Positions 10,180-22,622 are shown, counted from the first letter of the stretch. The stretch is DNA of 64,000 nt from Ariolimax columbianus (GCA_036924085.1 JAVGWX010000002.1:49489416-49553415), one strand, 5' to 3'. Made by a program: numbers and translations. The notes: generated from the sequence alone by a model not told the origin.

Positions 10180-10880
10180 ACAATCGTACACCACCAGACA
10201 AAAGGGTTTAAGTGAAATAGAAAGTCTAAGAAAAAAAATAGATAGAAGTTAAGGAAAATTGCACATATATAGTTTGAAAATAACAATGTTCACACATATG
10301 ACACACATAGGAAAGTTGTACCTCCCCATGCGAGATAATCTTTGCCTTATAAGTGTTACGCCTAATTGTAGGCTTGTCTCAAGATTATTCCCCAACAGTA
10401 GAGCGACGTGGGGAATTCGTAAGTTAAATTGTGCACACACACGCACATGCACACCACCACTACCATACACCAACATAACCCTACACAACTCTACGCACAT
10501 CCAACCAAACACTCACACCCCAATAAGTACAACCACACACACACAGCCACACAGTGAAGCGCCACAAATTCAAACAAAAACTGTATTTTTAAAATACTAA
10601 AGAATACAAGACATTCCAGCAACATTCATGTATTTATAATATCATGTATGAAATCAAGATGGCACATCATTACTACTTCTTCATTGTTTGTCGACAACGG
10701 GAAATTACATTTATAAACAAAGCAACGCAATCATTCTAATACGTTCTGATGATCAAGCATCATACTTTATACATGACATAAATGAACTAGCATCCCATGG
10801 GAGGGGTCACATATGAATGAGAGAAATAACATTTAAAAACAGGTGTCATCATAACCAAGGTCTCTTGTTCATCGTGTGCC
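10180..10880. other. Non-coding stretch with CA-rich section
   Basis: Positions 10430-10560 are rich in CA dinucleotides and CACAC words. The rest is AT-rich with nothing recognised. Confidence 0.5.
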
Positions 10881-11045
10881 CTAATCCACGTCTTTCTTAC
10901 AGCAAGAGGTTCATGGTTCGAACCGATTACCTCCCCTAATCAACGTCTTTCTTACAGCAAGAGGTTCATGGTTCGAACCGATTACCTCCCCTAATTCACG
11001 TCTTTCTTACAGCAAGAGGTTTATGGTTCGAATCGATTACCTCAT
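10881..11045 (+). repeat. 55-bp tandem repeat, 3 units, with B-box-like core
   Basis: CTAATCCACG, CTAATCAACG and CTAATTCACG start units at 10881, 10936 and 10991 (55-bp period). Each unit contains GGTTCGAACC (or GGTTCGAATC), which looks like an RNA polymerase III B box. The array may have grown from a tRNA-related fragment. No complete tRNA can be folded from one unit by eye. Confidence 0.85.
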
Positions 11046-11208
11046 TTTCTGCATGTTGTTTGTCGTACATGTTTTCTGAGTGCTGATAATAAACTTGTCT
11101 TTACGATTGCTGTGGAGTTTATGTCTCCAAGTCTTATAGTTTCCATTGTTTGTTTTCTTTAATATTTTCAATACATAGACTGTCTGATAGTTGCCCAACG
11201 CAAGCGAA

Positions 11209-11680
11209 GATGGGCAGCATCAGACTTTGCTGCCAGATGTGTTCTTATATGGATATGGAGACCAATCCTAGCACGGCAGACTTTGCTGCGAGATGTGTTC
11301 TTATATCGATATGGAGACCAATCCTAGCACGGCAGACTTTGCTGCCAGATGTGTTCTTATATGGATATGGAGACCAATCCTAGCACGGCAGACTTTGATG
11401 CCAGATGTGTTCTTATATGGATATGGAGACCAATCCTAGCACGGCAGACTTTGATGCCAGATGTGTTCTTATATGGATATGGAGACCAATCCTAGCACGG
11501 CAGACTTTGCTGCGAGATGTGTTCTTATATGGATATGGAGACCAATCCTAGCACGGTAGACTTTGCTGCGAGATGTGTTCTTATATGGATATGGAGACCA
11601 ATCCTAGCACGGCAGACTTTGCTGCCAGATGTGTTCTTATATGGATATGGAGACCAATCCTAGCACGGCAGACTTTGCTG
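11209..11680. repeat. 56-bp minisatellite, about 8 units
   Basis: Units start with GACTTTGCTG at 11223, 11279 and onward with very few changes (for example CCAGATG/CGAGATG and one TTTGATG pair). Because 56 is not a multiple of 3, the frames shift from unit to unit. The short open frames through it are not evidence of a gene. Confidence 0.95.
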
Positions 11681-11689
11681 CACCCGAGG

Positions 11690-12410
11690 AACTCGTGTGA
11701 GGAGACGGCTGTGGAATCAACGTGCATTCTGCTCTTTCAGGCGCCTACTCTGGGCGTCCGCAATAGTTTTCGCTCTGCGATCTGAGCAACTTTAGTGATA
11801 AATGTGTGCCACGTGAAACAGTTCTGTGCAAGCAGCTTTCTGGAGGAGACATTAATGTTAAAGCGTTTTACAGAAACAATATGGAGAACCTGTAGCGATT
11901 CTTCTGACTTTCTAATGAGCGTCTGCCTGTTTTGAGATCACAGCTCACAGTTTTTTTTCGGGATGCGTCCAACCGGCATGCAAACACCATGCGCCGCACG
12001 TCTCATATATGCTTTTTGCTGAAGCGTATGTATGCTCATCTTGTTAGGTTTACTAATAATTCTAGACATAGGGTGCCTATTGTATAATGGAAATCAGTGA
12101 TAGGGTACGAAGTCTGTTTAAAACGTAGCAGCAACTGTTGTGTATACATGCCCGGGTTTACTAGAACCTAATCAGCCTTGTGTCCCTCGAAATTCTCTGC
12201 TCTTCTATTGTTACATAGCACCCAACACCGTCTCCACTTCTGGCAGCAGTCCTTGTTAGCACTGCTCTGGATTGTGTTGTAGGTATGGGTACCATATGGT
12301 ATCCAAAAAGTTGAACATGTCCTTCTATTACAATTGAAATATAATGTCTTCCAAACCACCTTAAAATGTCCTCCTTTTTTGGATTGCACTGCTGCACATA
12401 CACACGCACG
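11690..12410. other. Non-coding stretch, nothing recognised
   Basis: No protein family or repeat family was recognised. Confidence 0.45.
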
Positions 12411-12429
12411 CACAAAGAAACTATCACAG

Positions 12430-12499
12430 ACTTACATACATATATACATACATAAATACATACATGCATACATACATACATACATACACACATACATAT

Positions 12500-12548
<49 letters not shown>
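12430..12548. repeat. TACA and TA microsatellite
   Basis: An ACATACATACA-type run at 12430-12498 is followed by an almost pure TA run to 12548. Confidence 0.95.
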
Positions 12549-12550
<2 letters not shown>

Positions 12551-12754
12551 CAATTTTTCAAGGTTTAAATAATATATATATAGGTATTGGGTTGTAGTTA
12601 GCGTAATCTGTCAAATGGATGAAGCAGACAGTAGAAACTAGTAACAAATGAGAACTACTTTTAATATGTGAATTTTATTTTTGCATTTCTTCTCATAATG
12701 CAAACGCTAAGAGAGCTTCTTTGATGATAAATACTTTGGGGACCAATAATGAAA

Positions 12755-13045
12755 AAAGCCTTCAAAGCGCAGTCAGTGAAGGTCTTAATACTCACACAAT
12801 ATAGTCACTGAAGGTCCTAATACTCACGCAATGCTTAGTCAGAGAAGGCTCTAATACTCACACAATGCTTCGTAAGTGAAGGCCATAATACTCACACAAT
12901 ATAGAGTCACTGAAGGTCCTAATACTCACGCAATGCTTAATCAGAAAAGGCCCTAATGCTGACACATTACAATATAGAGTGAGCGAAAGCCATAAAACTC
13001 ATACAATGTGGAGTCATTGAAGGCCCTAATACTCACGCAATACAA
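12755..13045. repeat. Degenerate minisatellite of about 40 bp, 7 units
   Basis: GTCA(C/G)TGAAGG followed by CTAATACTCAC(A/G)CAAT recurs about seven times with length variation between units (an inserted ATAGA or CTTAG). Confidence 0.85.
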
Positions 13046-13049
13046 TTTA

Positions 13050-13665
13050 AAGGATATGACTTTTATGTCTATTTATATTTATTTAACGAGGGACTGTTCT
13101 CAAAAATGAACAGCTCTGTAAAGTATGACTAAATGGTCAGTTTCGACACTATGCTATGAGATTATTTTAATGTTGACCTTTTGTGATGTTTTGTTTCGCA
13201 ATAAAAGTTTATATATGAAATTGTGTTTTATTTTGACATTTCCCCCATTTCAATTGAATATAGAACAAACTGTCCTATTTTCAAATTTTCGAATCTAGTA
13301 ACCCTATGTGTTGATTCGTTTGCTAATTGCCCTTCATTTCACCATTGGTCTGAAATCATCATCCTTTCAAGCTGGATTTCAGTTTAAGAAATAAAGTCTC
13401 CTTGTGTCAGGTCAGGTGGCTAGGGTGACGGAAAACCCATTTTGGTTCGTTTTTTGCCTAAAATTCCCGAACGAGCAGCGATCGACTGTTTCCAACTATT
13501 TGAAGCTTTTATTTTCTCCGGGAGTTTCTGTTAGAATGTCATGGCACGATCCTATGGAGATGTTATATTCTCTGCTATTTAAAAAAACTGCCATACGTCG
13601 ACTGAAACGCATCATCGGAAGAACCTTCGAAACACAAGAATCATCACATCAAGAATCGTGCTACC
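13050..13665. other. Non-coding stretch, nothing recognised
   Basis: An open frame at 13404-13706 runs into dispersed repeat R1 and has no family resemblance, so I do not call it a gene. Confidence 0.4.
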
Positions 13666-13669
13666 AAGC

Positions 13670-13945
13670 AGTGCATGAGATGGAGCTGTCAGCGACCCAA
13701 AGCTGACTTATCGTCAGGGCCAGCGAACCAGAGCTGCCAAAATCCTTCTACACCTCCACGTGGTGATCCCGGATAACAGGCTGCAGCAGGGCAGACTGGC
13801 TAATTCGATACCCAAAAATGCCTGCTAAAGTCGGATATGTCGGACGTAAAGGTGCAAATATCGCACACTGTAAACTACGACACAACGCATTCCGTTCTCC
13901 GGACAATATAAAGGCTTGGTAGCGGGAGTTTGAGAACGAACGACG
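13670..13945 (+). repeat. Dispersed repeat R1, copy 2
   Basis: It matches 4083-4440 from CAGCGACCC to GAACGAACGA, with small deletions. Confidence 0.75.
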
Positions 13946-14600
13946 AAGATTAAAAAAAAATATGATGTCGCAGACCATCCCAAAATCCTTAAATCGCTTG
14001 AACTATTCGTAACAACGGAAAGGTTCATGAACTAATCTCCACGAACTTGTCTCAACATTTCCTGAGTCTCCGCAAAATTTCCTTCCACATTTGTGGCAAA
14101 ATATTGAGGCTGATTCTCTGCTCATGAAACTGAGACATCTCGAGAAACGCAAAACACAATCTGCTCGCACGTAAACAACACATACATGACGTTAACGCAA
14201 GCACAAAAGACAAACACTTGGAATTGTATGCTACTTAATTAACTAATTCCCTGCAGACTATGTTGGACCTTTGGAGACGTATTTTTACAATATAACAATG
14301 CTACTAAGAAGTTCTTATATTTTTATATAAAGTAATAAAAATTTGAATTAAGAAACTTGTGTGTGTATTTATGACAACTGTTCAAGCCAATATATCATCT
14401 GTATGGTGTTGTAAGAAAGTTTGAGAGCCAAGATATCGATTCTACGGAGTGAATGGATTAAGAGAATCATCACAAAACGGAAGTTGTTAGCACATCGCAT
14501 TGACTTCCCCAAAAAATGTCTCCAACTTTTTGGAAAAACAAAGTAAACCGAACATTTATGCATGTCTGAAATGTTATGTGTACCAGTAAGAAGTTTAAAA
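13946..14600. other. Non-coding stretch, nothing recognised
   Basis: AT-rich, no recognisable feature. Confidence 0.45.
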
Positions 14601-14619
14601 GTGTTCATTCGATGCGTGT

Positions 14620-15150
14620 GGATATGTGGGTGTTTGTGAGCTCTTTGTGTGTGTCTATGTGTTAGTGAGCTCTTTGTGTGTGTTTATTAGCTTTTTGATA
14701 TTTGTGAGCTAATTGTGTGTGTGTTTGTGAGCTCGTTGATTGTGTTCACTTTATGTGTGTATGTGTGTTTGTGAGCTCTTTGTGTGTGTGTGTGTTTGTT
14801 TGTGAACTCTTTGTGTGAGTGTGTTTGTGAGCTCTTTGTGTGTGTGTGTGTGTGTGTTTGTGAGCTCTTTGTGTGTATGTTTGCTTGTGAATTATGTGTG
14901 TGTGTGTGTGTGTGAGCTCTTTGTGTGTGTTTGTTTGTGAATTCTTTGTGTGTGTTTGTGAGCTCTTTGTGTGTGTGTGTTTGTTTGTTAACATTTTGTG
15001 TGTGTTGTGTGTGTTTGTGAGCTCTTTGTGTGTGTGTGTGTGTTTGTTTGTGAACTCTTTGTGTGTGAGTGTTTGTGAGCTCTTTGTGTGTGTGTGTGTG
15101 TGTGTGTTTGTTTGTGAACTCTTTGTGTGGTTTTGTGAGCTCTTTGTGCG
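14620..15150. repeat. TG-rich minisatellite (GAGCTCTTTGTGTG units)
   Basis: Variable TG runs alternate with GTTTGTGAGCTC or GTTTGTGAACTC, giving units of about 26-50 bp. The open frames on both strands (Cys/Val-rich on +, Thr/His-rich on -) are products of the repeat. Confidence 0.95.
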
Positions 15151-15479
15151 CGTTTGATAAAACTGTGAATATGCATGTGCGCTCTTTATGTGTTTGTTTT
15201 TGAGCTGACTGTATGTTAAATGACTTCGTACGCCAGCTCTTGAGAGTTTACCATTTTTGTTCAGGCCACATAGATTTTCTGTTTGGTTAGACGTCAGAAG
15301 CATAGACAGAAAGTCCAGGCCTCCAGGTCAATACATTCTTCTTGTTCTTGATCTACTCCAGATAAGGTATAATGCCATCACTACAATTGGTCTCCTTTAT
15401 GAAGCCTTCTCCAACATTATTTTGTTTACTTTTCCAGTGGTGAAGTTTGTAGTAATTTACATTATGGGATGAGGTTGCC

Positions 15480-16190
15480 AGTGCCATACACAACTCTCTT
15501 TTTCAGTCATCTTTTTTGTCACTTTTTTACATATGCCTGGCTGTGAGGTTGCCTTATTCTGTCCTCGCCAGTATGCGATCCTGGGATCAACTCGAGAGGC
15601 CTAAACATTCGTGCAGCGCTGAAACAAATTTAATTCAATTCAATGGACCTCCAATATTATGTCTCTTATCTTGAGGGTACACTCTGCCAGACTGACAGTC
15701 CATCTTTTTATGTTGGTCTCCTACTTATAGCGCTGCCCGCCTCTTGTCCGTCTGCCTTCAATCTTCCCCTCTAGTATTGTTTTCAATAAAGTATCATGTC
15801 TTTTTATATGACCAAAATATTTGACTTGCTTAATTTTAATGTCTGTCAAAAGTTATCTACCCATGCCTACTCTCGCCAGGACACCGCTATTTGTTTGTTT
15901 CTCTGTCCACGAAATGCGAGACATTCTTTTGTTTAAATTTCGAGAGCCTCTATTTTGTTTTCCAACTGTTTGTTCATAGTCAATGTTTCTGCACGCTATA
16001 ATAATGTTGAATATATATAACATCTGATGTGTCTCAATTTGAATGTATTGCAAATTTGTCTAGATGCCAATATATTCCTCATCATATTAAATACACCTGT
16101 GACTGTTCCTATTCTCTTCGACACTTTCCTCTCATTACACATTACACCTGAACAGAAGATAAAGCAATGAAATGTAATACCATTCATGAA
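15480..16190 (-). mobile_element. LINE relic, reverse transcriptase C-terminal part
   Basis: Successive minus-strand pieces read IGTVTGVFNMMRNIL, KLRHIRCYIYSTLLYGCRN, RMSRISWTEKQTNSGVL, VKYFGHIKRHDTLLKTILEG and GRRTRGGQR. These follow the standard order of the C-terminal region of a widespread animal LINE reverse transcriptase. Frameshifts separate them. The catalytic part is missing, so the copy is 5'-truncated and dead. Confidence 0.75.
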
Positions 16191-16400
16191 TATCTTACAA
16201 CTGGTAAAGTCTAACTTATCGGTTGCTTTTTTTTTAAAAATTCAAAGAGACTGAACACATTTTCTGGCTGGAATCGGTGTTACGTGGTCTCAGACTACAT
16301 GGGGAAATCAGCCAACATTAGTCTTTTACATTAGATTCCCATCTAGCAGATCTCGTGACAAATATTATTGGAACATTTCGAACAATTCTGTGAAATGTTG

Positions 16401-16503
<103 letters not shown>

Positions 16504-16534
16504 CTCACCTCACTTCCCCCCCCCCCCCCCCAAT

Positions 16535-17230
16535 CAATGACAAAAACGTAAGTAGCATACCCTTTACAGAACGTCGCTCCTTACAACCGCCAACCTATTT
16601 GGCTGCTGTACATTTCTTGGCAAGTGTGCAGTACGATAGATTGCCATTACTTTCCGTGCGTATCACCGAACCCACTTCTAATTAAATTAACAAGGTAGAT
16701 TACCCATCCATTTATCAATTGACTTCCTAACTTTCACTCTTAGACACTGCACACTATTTCCCTTTGTTTTTGTTGCCAAGAAAGACCACCCAGTAGTTTC
16801 TCGTTATCGTTCATTAGATGGATGGTTGGTGTGTTATTTTATGTTACAGGAAAGATATTTTCAATATTGTTCTTATTTCACACAAAGACTGTTAAATAAC
16901 GATCCTTATTCCAGCTTTCAAGAAAAGATCCCCTTTGATTATTCCTATATTCACTCTCAAAGATGTTTAGCTACCCAGTCCGTCCTTTGATGCCAGTTTG
17001 GCATTTCCCGGAAGCGATTCTGTTATCCTTTGTTTCATTTCTATCATTTCGAAACAAGGTTATACAATTCCATTTCTATTACAGATTACAGGAACTAATG
17101 CTATTTTCTTATTGTTATTTCCAGTTTAAAAAAGAATACGTTGTCTGTCATCAATCTCACTCCATAGACAGACTGTTACTGTCATAAAAAAACAAAACTC
17201 AGTTCAGTTCAAATCTGTTGTTTCCAAGAA
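16535..17230. other. Non-coding stretch, nothing recognised
   Basis: No recognisable feature on either strand. Confidence 0.45.
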
Positions 17231-17232
17231 AT

Positions 17233-17578
17233 AATGTTTAGTTCTATGTTTAGTTCATGTTTAGTTCTGTGTTTAGTTCTATGTTTAGTTCTATGTTTAG
17301 TTCTATGTTTATTTCTATATTTAGTTCTATGTTTAGTTTTATGTTTATTTCTATATTTATTTCTATATTTAGTTCTATGTTTAGTTCTATGTTTAGTTCT
17401 ATGTTTATTTCTATATTTAGTACTATGTTTAGTTCTATGTTTAGTTCTACGTTTAGCTCTATGTTTAGTTCTATGTTTAGTTCTATGTTTAGTTCTATGT
17501 TTAGTTCTACATTTAGTTCTATATTTAGTTTTATGTTTAGTTCTAAGTTTTAGTTCTTTGTTTAGTTCTATGTTTAGA
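17233..17578. repeat. 12-bp minisatellite, about 29 units
   Basis: Units are variants of ATGTTTAGTTCT. Since 12 is a multiple of 3 and the unit lacks stops in several frames, long open frames run through on both strands (177 residues on minus, Lys/Arg/Thr/His-rich; 130 residues on plus, hydrophobic Leu/Val/Cys-rich). I regard these as by-products. Confidence 0.97.
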
Positions 17579-17739
17579 CAAAAGAATTGCTCGAAACGTA
17601 ACTGTACAAAAGAGTCAACAGAATGAATATCAAAAGATAAAAAGTCAAAAAAGTGCATGAGGTTCGAATGACCTTTCAAAGACAATGAACCCGTATAGGA
17701 TATGTCATGATAGAATCTATACCAGGACACAATCTGTGA

Positions 17740-18175
17740 CATGTTGCTGTCTATGACACAATCTGTGACATGTTACTGTCTATGACACATTGTGTGACAT
17801 GTATTTTGACACAATCTGAGGCATAATACAATAAGAATTATGTTATGTGACACAATATATAACATGTAACTACCATCTGCTATGTATGACACAATCCATG
17901 ACATGTTATGTGACACAATAGGCGACCTTTTATATGACACAAACTGTTATGACATAATCTGATGGTATATGACTATGTTATACCACATGACCATGACATA
18001 TTATTTGACACAATCCATGACATGTTATATGACACAATCCATGTCATGTTATATGACACAATACATGACATGTTATATGACACAATACTTTATATGACAC
18101 ATTCAGTGACATAATAGATAATACGCGCAACTATGACAAGCGAACTGACAAGTATAAATCCATGATATTTGACAG
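17740..18175. repeat. Degenerate ATGACACAAT minisatellite
   Basis: Units of about 22-26 bp built from TATGACACAATC and (T/C)ATGACATGTTA recur to about 18175 with strong decay. Confidence 0.9.
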
Positions 18176-18539
18176 CACAAGTGACGGAAGTCATGTCATA
18201 ATACAAAACTTTAGGATACTTTAGCCCCAACTCTCTCAACTTTTGTATCCTGGATTATCCCTTGAAGTACAAAGTGCCCTAAATAAAAACCATAAGTATT
18301 TTAACGGAACACTGGAGTTTTCATGTGTTTGGGAATTCCCCCATAAACATGATTAATGAAACGTTAGATTTATCAATCTAATGATGTCTCGTCTCTTGGG
18401 ATTGAATTGATGACAATCTAAACACAACAGAGACATGCAATGATAATGCACAATAAAAAAAAGCTACTACAAATCACAGGTGAGAACAGTATCAGTACAA
18501 AATATAGTCTATTAATTGTACACATGTCTGCAGAACTGA

Positions 18540-19395
18540 TATGGGTTTGTCTACAACCTCGGTCTCGGTCTCTGTCTACATCCGTGATCTCAGAGTACAA
18601 CCACCCGCCTAGTTCCTTCACACAACCGCTTGCTCAGTGTCTGTCTACATGCGTGATCTCAGCAACCCGCCTAGTCTCTTCACACAACCGGTAGCTAAGT
18701 GTCTGTCTACATCCGTGATCTCAACCCCCCCCCCCCTCCCCCAACCTAGTCTCTTAACAGAACCGCTAGCTCAGGATATGTCTATAATAGTGATCTCAGG
18801 GTATGTCTATAATGGTGATCTCAGGGTCTGTCTATAATGGTGATATCAGAGTCTGTCTAAAATGGTGATCTCAGGGTCTGTCTACAACTGCTTGCTCTGT
18901 ATCCATCTACAACCGCGATCTCAGTGTATGTCTACAGTCATGATCTCAAGGTCTGTCTACAGCTGCGATTGCAGTGTCTGACTACAACCGCTGGCTCAAT
19001 GTCTGTCTACAACCGCTAGCTAAGGGTCTTGTCTACAATCGACAGCTCAATGTCTTGTCTACAACTACGGTCGTAATGACTGAATATAGCTGCTAGCTCA
19101 GTGTCTGTCTATAACAGAAAGCTCAATGTCTGTCTACAACATCGGTCTTAGTGTCTGTCAACAACATCGGGCTCAGTGTCTGTTTACAACCGCTTGCTCG
19201 GTGTCAGTCTAAAACCTCAGTCTCAGTGTCTGTCTACAATCTCGGCCTCATTCTCTGTCTACAATCTCGGTCTCAGTGTCTGTATACAACCTCAGTCTCA
19301 GTGTCTGTCTACAACCTCAGTCTCAGTGTCTGCCTACAACCTCCGTCTCAGTATTTGTCTGCAACCACTGACTCCATGTCTGTCAACAACAGACT
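18540..19395. repeat. GTCTGTCTACAAC minisatellite
   Basis: Roughly 25-bp units with TCAGTGTCTGTCTACAACC cores and variable GCTAGCTAA/TGATCTCAG halves continue for over 800 bp. A poly-C run interrupts at about 18725-18736. The short open frames across it are not genes. Confidence 0.92.
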
Positions 19396-19399
19396 AACA

Positions 19400-19690
19400 T
19401 AGGTTTCCGTGTAGAACTTTAACATAAGTTCGCATGTAGAACTCTAACATAAGTTCGCGTGTAGAACTCTAACATAAGTTTGCGTGTAGAACTCTAACAT
19501 AAGTTCACGTGTAGAACTCTAACATAAGTTCGCGTGTATAACTCTAATATCAGTTCACGTGTAGAACTCTAACATAAGTTCGCGCGTAGAACTCTAACAT
19601 AAGTTCTCGTGTAGAACTCTAACATAAGTTTGCGCGTAGAACTCTAACATAAGTTCGTATGTAGAACTCTAACATAAGTTCGTGTGTAGA
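19400..19690. repeat. 25-bp minisatellite, about 12 units
   Basis: Units are AACTCTAACATAAGTTC followed by GCGTGTAG with few changes. It follows directly on the preceding array. Confidence 0.95.
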
Positions 19691-19933
19691 ACATATTAAG
19701 GTATCAGATAAACACGAGATGAGGATCCTTGTTAGCTTCGCCATGAAAAGTCAGACGTTTAAACACTGTTAAATTAAATAACCCTAAAAAATTCATTAAC
19801 TTTACAATGGCAGCCATAGATGGAAGATCTAGGCAGATCCAGATAGCAAACAACAATTGCTTTGAGACGACTTATTTATATTTGTTTAAAACGTAAAATA
19901 CTTTTAGTTTTAGTAACGTGGACATGACAGTCT

Positions 19934-20284
19934 TCTTCTTCTTCTTCTTCTTCTTCTTCTTCTTCGAACGCTGTCAGATGTCAACTTGAATCTGTTCGAA
20001 GAAAGCAGCTGTCATCCTGAGGCTGTCGACACTGCCATAGAGCTTATCTAGTGTTGCCACTGATGATAGTCACATGAGCTTTCTCTGGTCCTCGTATGTC
20101 GGGCAATTTTGCAGCAGAGGTTCAGCTGTCATTGTCCCTGTACCACAGGTACATTCGTCAGTGCCACCTATCTTCAGTTTATTGAATAGATGGTACCTAA
20201 GTCGCTTGTGGCCTGTGCGGAGTCTAAAGACCACGACCTGCTCTCTTCTGTTCAGCTGGTAATAGGCATCATTTTTTGTGTAAA
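19934..20284 (-). mobile_element. LINE F1 copy C, 5'-truncated
   Basis: The tail shows on + as about 11 TTC units (19933-19965). It is followed by the F1 3' end with the cysteine-cluster coding part on minus. ATGACAGTCT at 19924-19933 and again at 20285-20294 is a perfect 10-bp target-site duplication. The copy is 351 bp. Confidence 0.92.
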
Positions 20285-20394
20285 ATGACAGTCTGAAGGA
20301 AGTAAGTTATTCTTGAAAAGTGTCGTGGAACCAACTCGTTTCATGCGGTCTTCAATTTATTTATGGGTACCAAGATTAGCTTCCGGATCATATG

Positions 20395-20790
20395 CAATAT
20401 ACTGACCAAGGCCCCGAACTCATGTCCACGCGTGCACTTGGAAGTAGATTATGTTACAGCAGCCTGACCAACAAAGTGAGGGTTAACGCTGTGATTGTCA
20501 TGAACCTGGAAGATGGATGTGTTACAGCATTATGCCCAACAAGGTGAGGATCGACACTGTGATTGTCATGAACCTGGAAGATGACTATGTTACAGCAGCC
20601 TGACCGACGAGGTGAATATCGACACTATGGTTCCCGCAAGGACGATCCTACTGGAATGTCATGCATTGCACTACAACTAGAGAAAGACTAAAGTCCCCCT
20701 TTTTCAGTACGTCTCATGATATAAGATAGTCCACTGAAGCCGGCCATCAAAGACATATTGTCAAGAGTGGAGACATGAAGAACTAGGCAA
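20395..20790 (+). repeat. Dispersed/local repeat R3, copy 1, with 68-bp internal tandem
   Basis: It shares the word order ATACTGACCA, TGTTACAGCA, TCGACACTGT, GCATTGCACTAC and GTACGTCTC..GATAT with 21725-21960 and 22755-23000. Within this copy a 68-bp unit (GTGATTGTCATGAACCTGG at 20491 and 20559) repeats about 2.7 times. Confidence 0.7.
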
Positions 20791-20799
20791 CAAGTAGAA

Positions 20800-21720
20800 C
20801 TCTTCTTATTGTGTATTCTAGACACGTTTATCATCAGTTTCTTACAGACCACGCACCGCGTGCACAATCTATTTAAAGTTGAGCATGTATGCACTGTCTT
20901 TCGTGCCTTCGTCAGTGGCGTACCAACGTTTTTCAGGGTCCCCAGCGAACCTGGAAAAGCGCCCAATTCACTGTCTGATAAAATGCATACTTCTTTTGTT
21001 GCAAATAGATATAAAATAAGATATAAATGTACTGTTGAGAATTTACAATTATATTACGAGAAACAGTGTGATTTGCAAAGAGTATGTTGAAATTGAATAT
21101 CCAATTAAACATGCAATAAAATAGTTGATCAGTTTTCTTTGTAATAAACAGCAAACACAAAACAACTGCAGATGTTTCATTTTGTGTGGAGAAAGGTTTA
21201 ACCTTAGTTGTGATCGTTTAGCTGAAGATATCGCGTGAATTGTATAATAGAATGATAGAATCAGCTGCGAAATGCAATAGTTTGGGAGAGACACTAGGGT
21301 TCATCTTCATTGATGTTTACTCTCCACTTCTTGCAGCTTCCGGGCGGTCGACGACCTCTGATTATTCCCCTTTACGCTACTTGCATGACAAAACAATTTA
21401 AAACAAAAACAAAACTGTATCATTAGTCAGTGTGTTCCCAATCTTAAGGTCCGTTGAAAGGGGTTTACATGGATAAGGAATAAAGGCCGCTTGTAATCAT
21501 CGCGGACATATAGGATAAGTTTGACAAATAAAATAAAACATACGAATGTTCAAGATTTTGACACTACGGCTGGGACAGCCGTTGCCATGAAAGCATTAAT
21601 AAACGTGATGACCGTGAAACATCTAGATGCAATGGGTTGCTGGAACACTGAGTTGGAATTATGTCTCCCCTGTACGGTGACCCGCAAAGGTGTCAAGTAA
21701 TGTTTCTACTGTTTCACTGC
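20800..21720. other. Non-coding stretch, nothing recognised
   Basis: No protein, RNA or transposon signal was recognised. Downstream of the protease gene on the minus strand. Confidence 0.45.
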
Positions 21721-21724
21721 TAAC

Positions 21725-21960
21725 TGCAGCATACTGACCACGACCCTAACGTGCATCCCCACCGTAAATTCGGAAACATGATGTATTACAGCAGCAAGGT
21801 CAGCGAGGTGGGGATTGACACTGTGTTCTTTTTATAAGTGAACCAATTGAGAAGCCTTGCTTTGCACTACAGTAAGGATCGGTCAGGCCCAACTTCATCG
21901 GTATGCCTCCGGATATACGAAGAACAGCTTCAACCCACTCTCAGAGGAAAACCGCCAGGA
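21725..21960 (+). repeat. Repeat R3, copy 2
   Basis: It resembles R3 copies 1 and 3 (AGCATACTGACCACGACCC, GGATTGACACTGTG, TTGCACTACAG, CTCCGGATATACGAAGAAC). It lies just downstream of the protease's last exon. Confidence 0.65.
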
Positions 21961-22085
21961 CTGAAGAATGTATGAGTATTCTTCCACTATAACAACAACT
22001 GCACCATCCATTAAGTCTCAACAGATCGTGGATCAGGAACAGAGAATATCCAATAATCTGAAGCAATTGATATGACAGATCCTCC

Positions 22086-22622
22086 TCAACTGTTTTCGCT
22101 GATAACTTTATCTATCCAATCTTTGTAGCTGGCAACTTTTGTGTAGATCCCGTATTTTCCCTTCCGGCCGCATCCTTCGCCGTAGCTGGTGACGCCATAG
22201 AGGACATACCGGGTGGTGTTACCGTCTTCCCAAGGACATAAGAGAGGCCCGCCGCTGTCTCCAGCACACGAGTCCTTCCCTCCTTTCTTGTAGCCAGCGC
22301 ATACTTGCTTATCTGTAATGGCGTAATCAAAGACACGCTCGCATTTACGGTGCCGTACCACTGGAACTTGAACCTCCTGAAGGGAGTTGGAGCCGTAGTA
22401 GTGCGTGGTCTTAAGTTTACCCCAGCCTACTATTGTACACAGTTGATCTCTAGGTGGGCTGTAGTTGTCATTGGGCAGACATGCGTAGCCTGGTTGTGTG
22501 AACGCCGAGGGAGGATGTCGTAGTTTGATTAAAGCGATGTCGTTGGTGATGGTGTGGTAGTCAAAGTCAGGGTGAGGGAACTCTATTTCTGATCGAATAT
22601 CTTCCTGGCTTGGCTCAAACTC
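22086..22622 (-). CDS. Trypsin-like serine protease, last exon (Asp and Ser catalytic part)
   Basis: Read on minus, the acceptor TATTCCTCAG precedes GAG at 22622, and the frame runs 178 residues to TGA (22088-22086). It contains the catalytic Asp (TNDIALIKL), the conserved IVGWG, the primary-specificity Asp plus catalytic Ser (KDSCAGDSGGPL), and SYGEGCG followed by GIYTKV. The Asp six residues before the Ser predicts cleavage after Arg/Lys (chymotrypsin family S1). It joins in phase 0 to the exon at 26297-26154, giving the natural sequence GEHDIS|EFEPSQEDI. Such proteases are secreted and act in digestion, haemolymph cascades or immunity. Which applies is not visible. The Cys pattern looks complete and no break is seen. 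An open frame beginning at 22637 includes five intronic codons, so that ATG is not the start. Confidence 0.93.
   Translation of the reverse strand, partial: EFEPSQEDIRSEIEFPHPDFDYHTITNDIALIKLRHPPSAFTQPGYACLPNDNYSPPRDQLCTIVGWGKLKTTHYYGSNSLQEVQVPVVRHRKCERVFDYAITDKQVCAGYKKGGKDSCAGDSGGPLLCPWEDGNTTRYVLYGVTSYGEGCGRKGKYGIYTKVASYKDWIDKVISENS

Noticed and set aside
13404..13706. 100-residue frame on +
   Set aside because: Runs into dispersed repeat R1 and matches no family.
14746..15303. Thr/His-rich 185-residue protein on minus
   Set aside because: Product of the TG minisatellite; no family resemblance.
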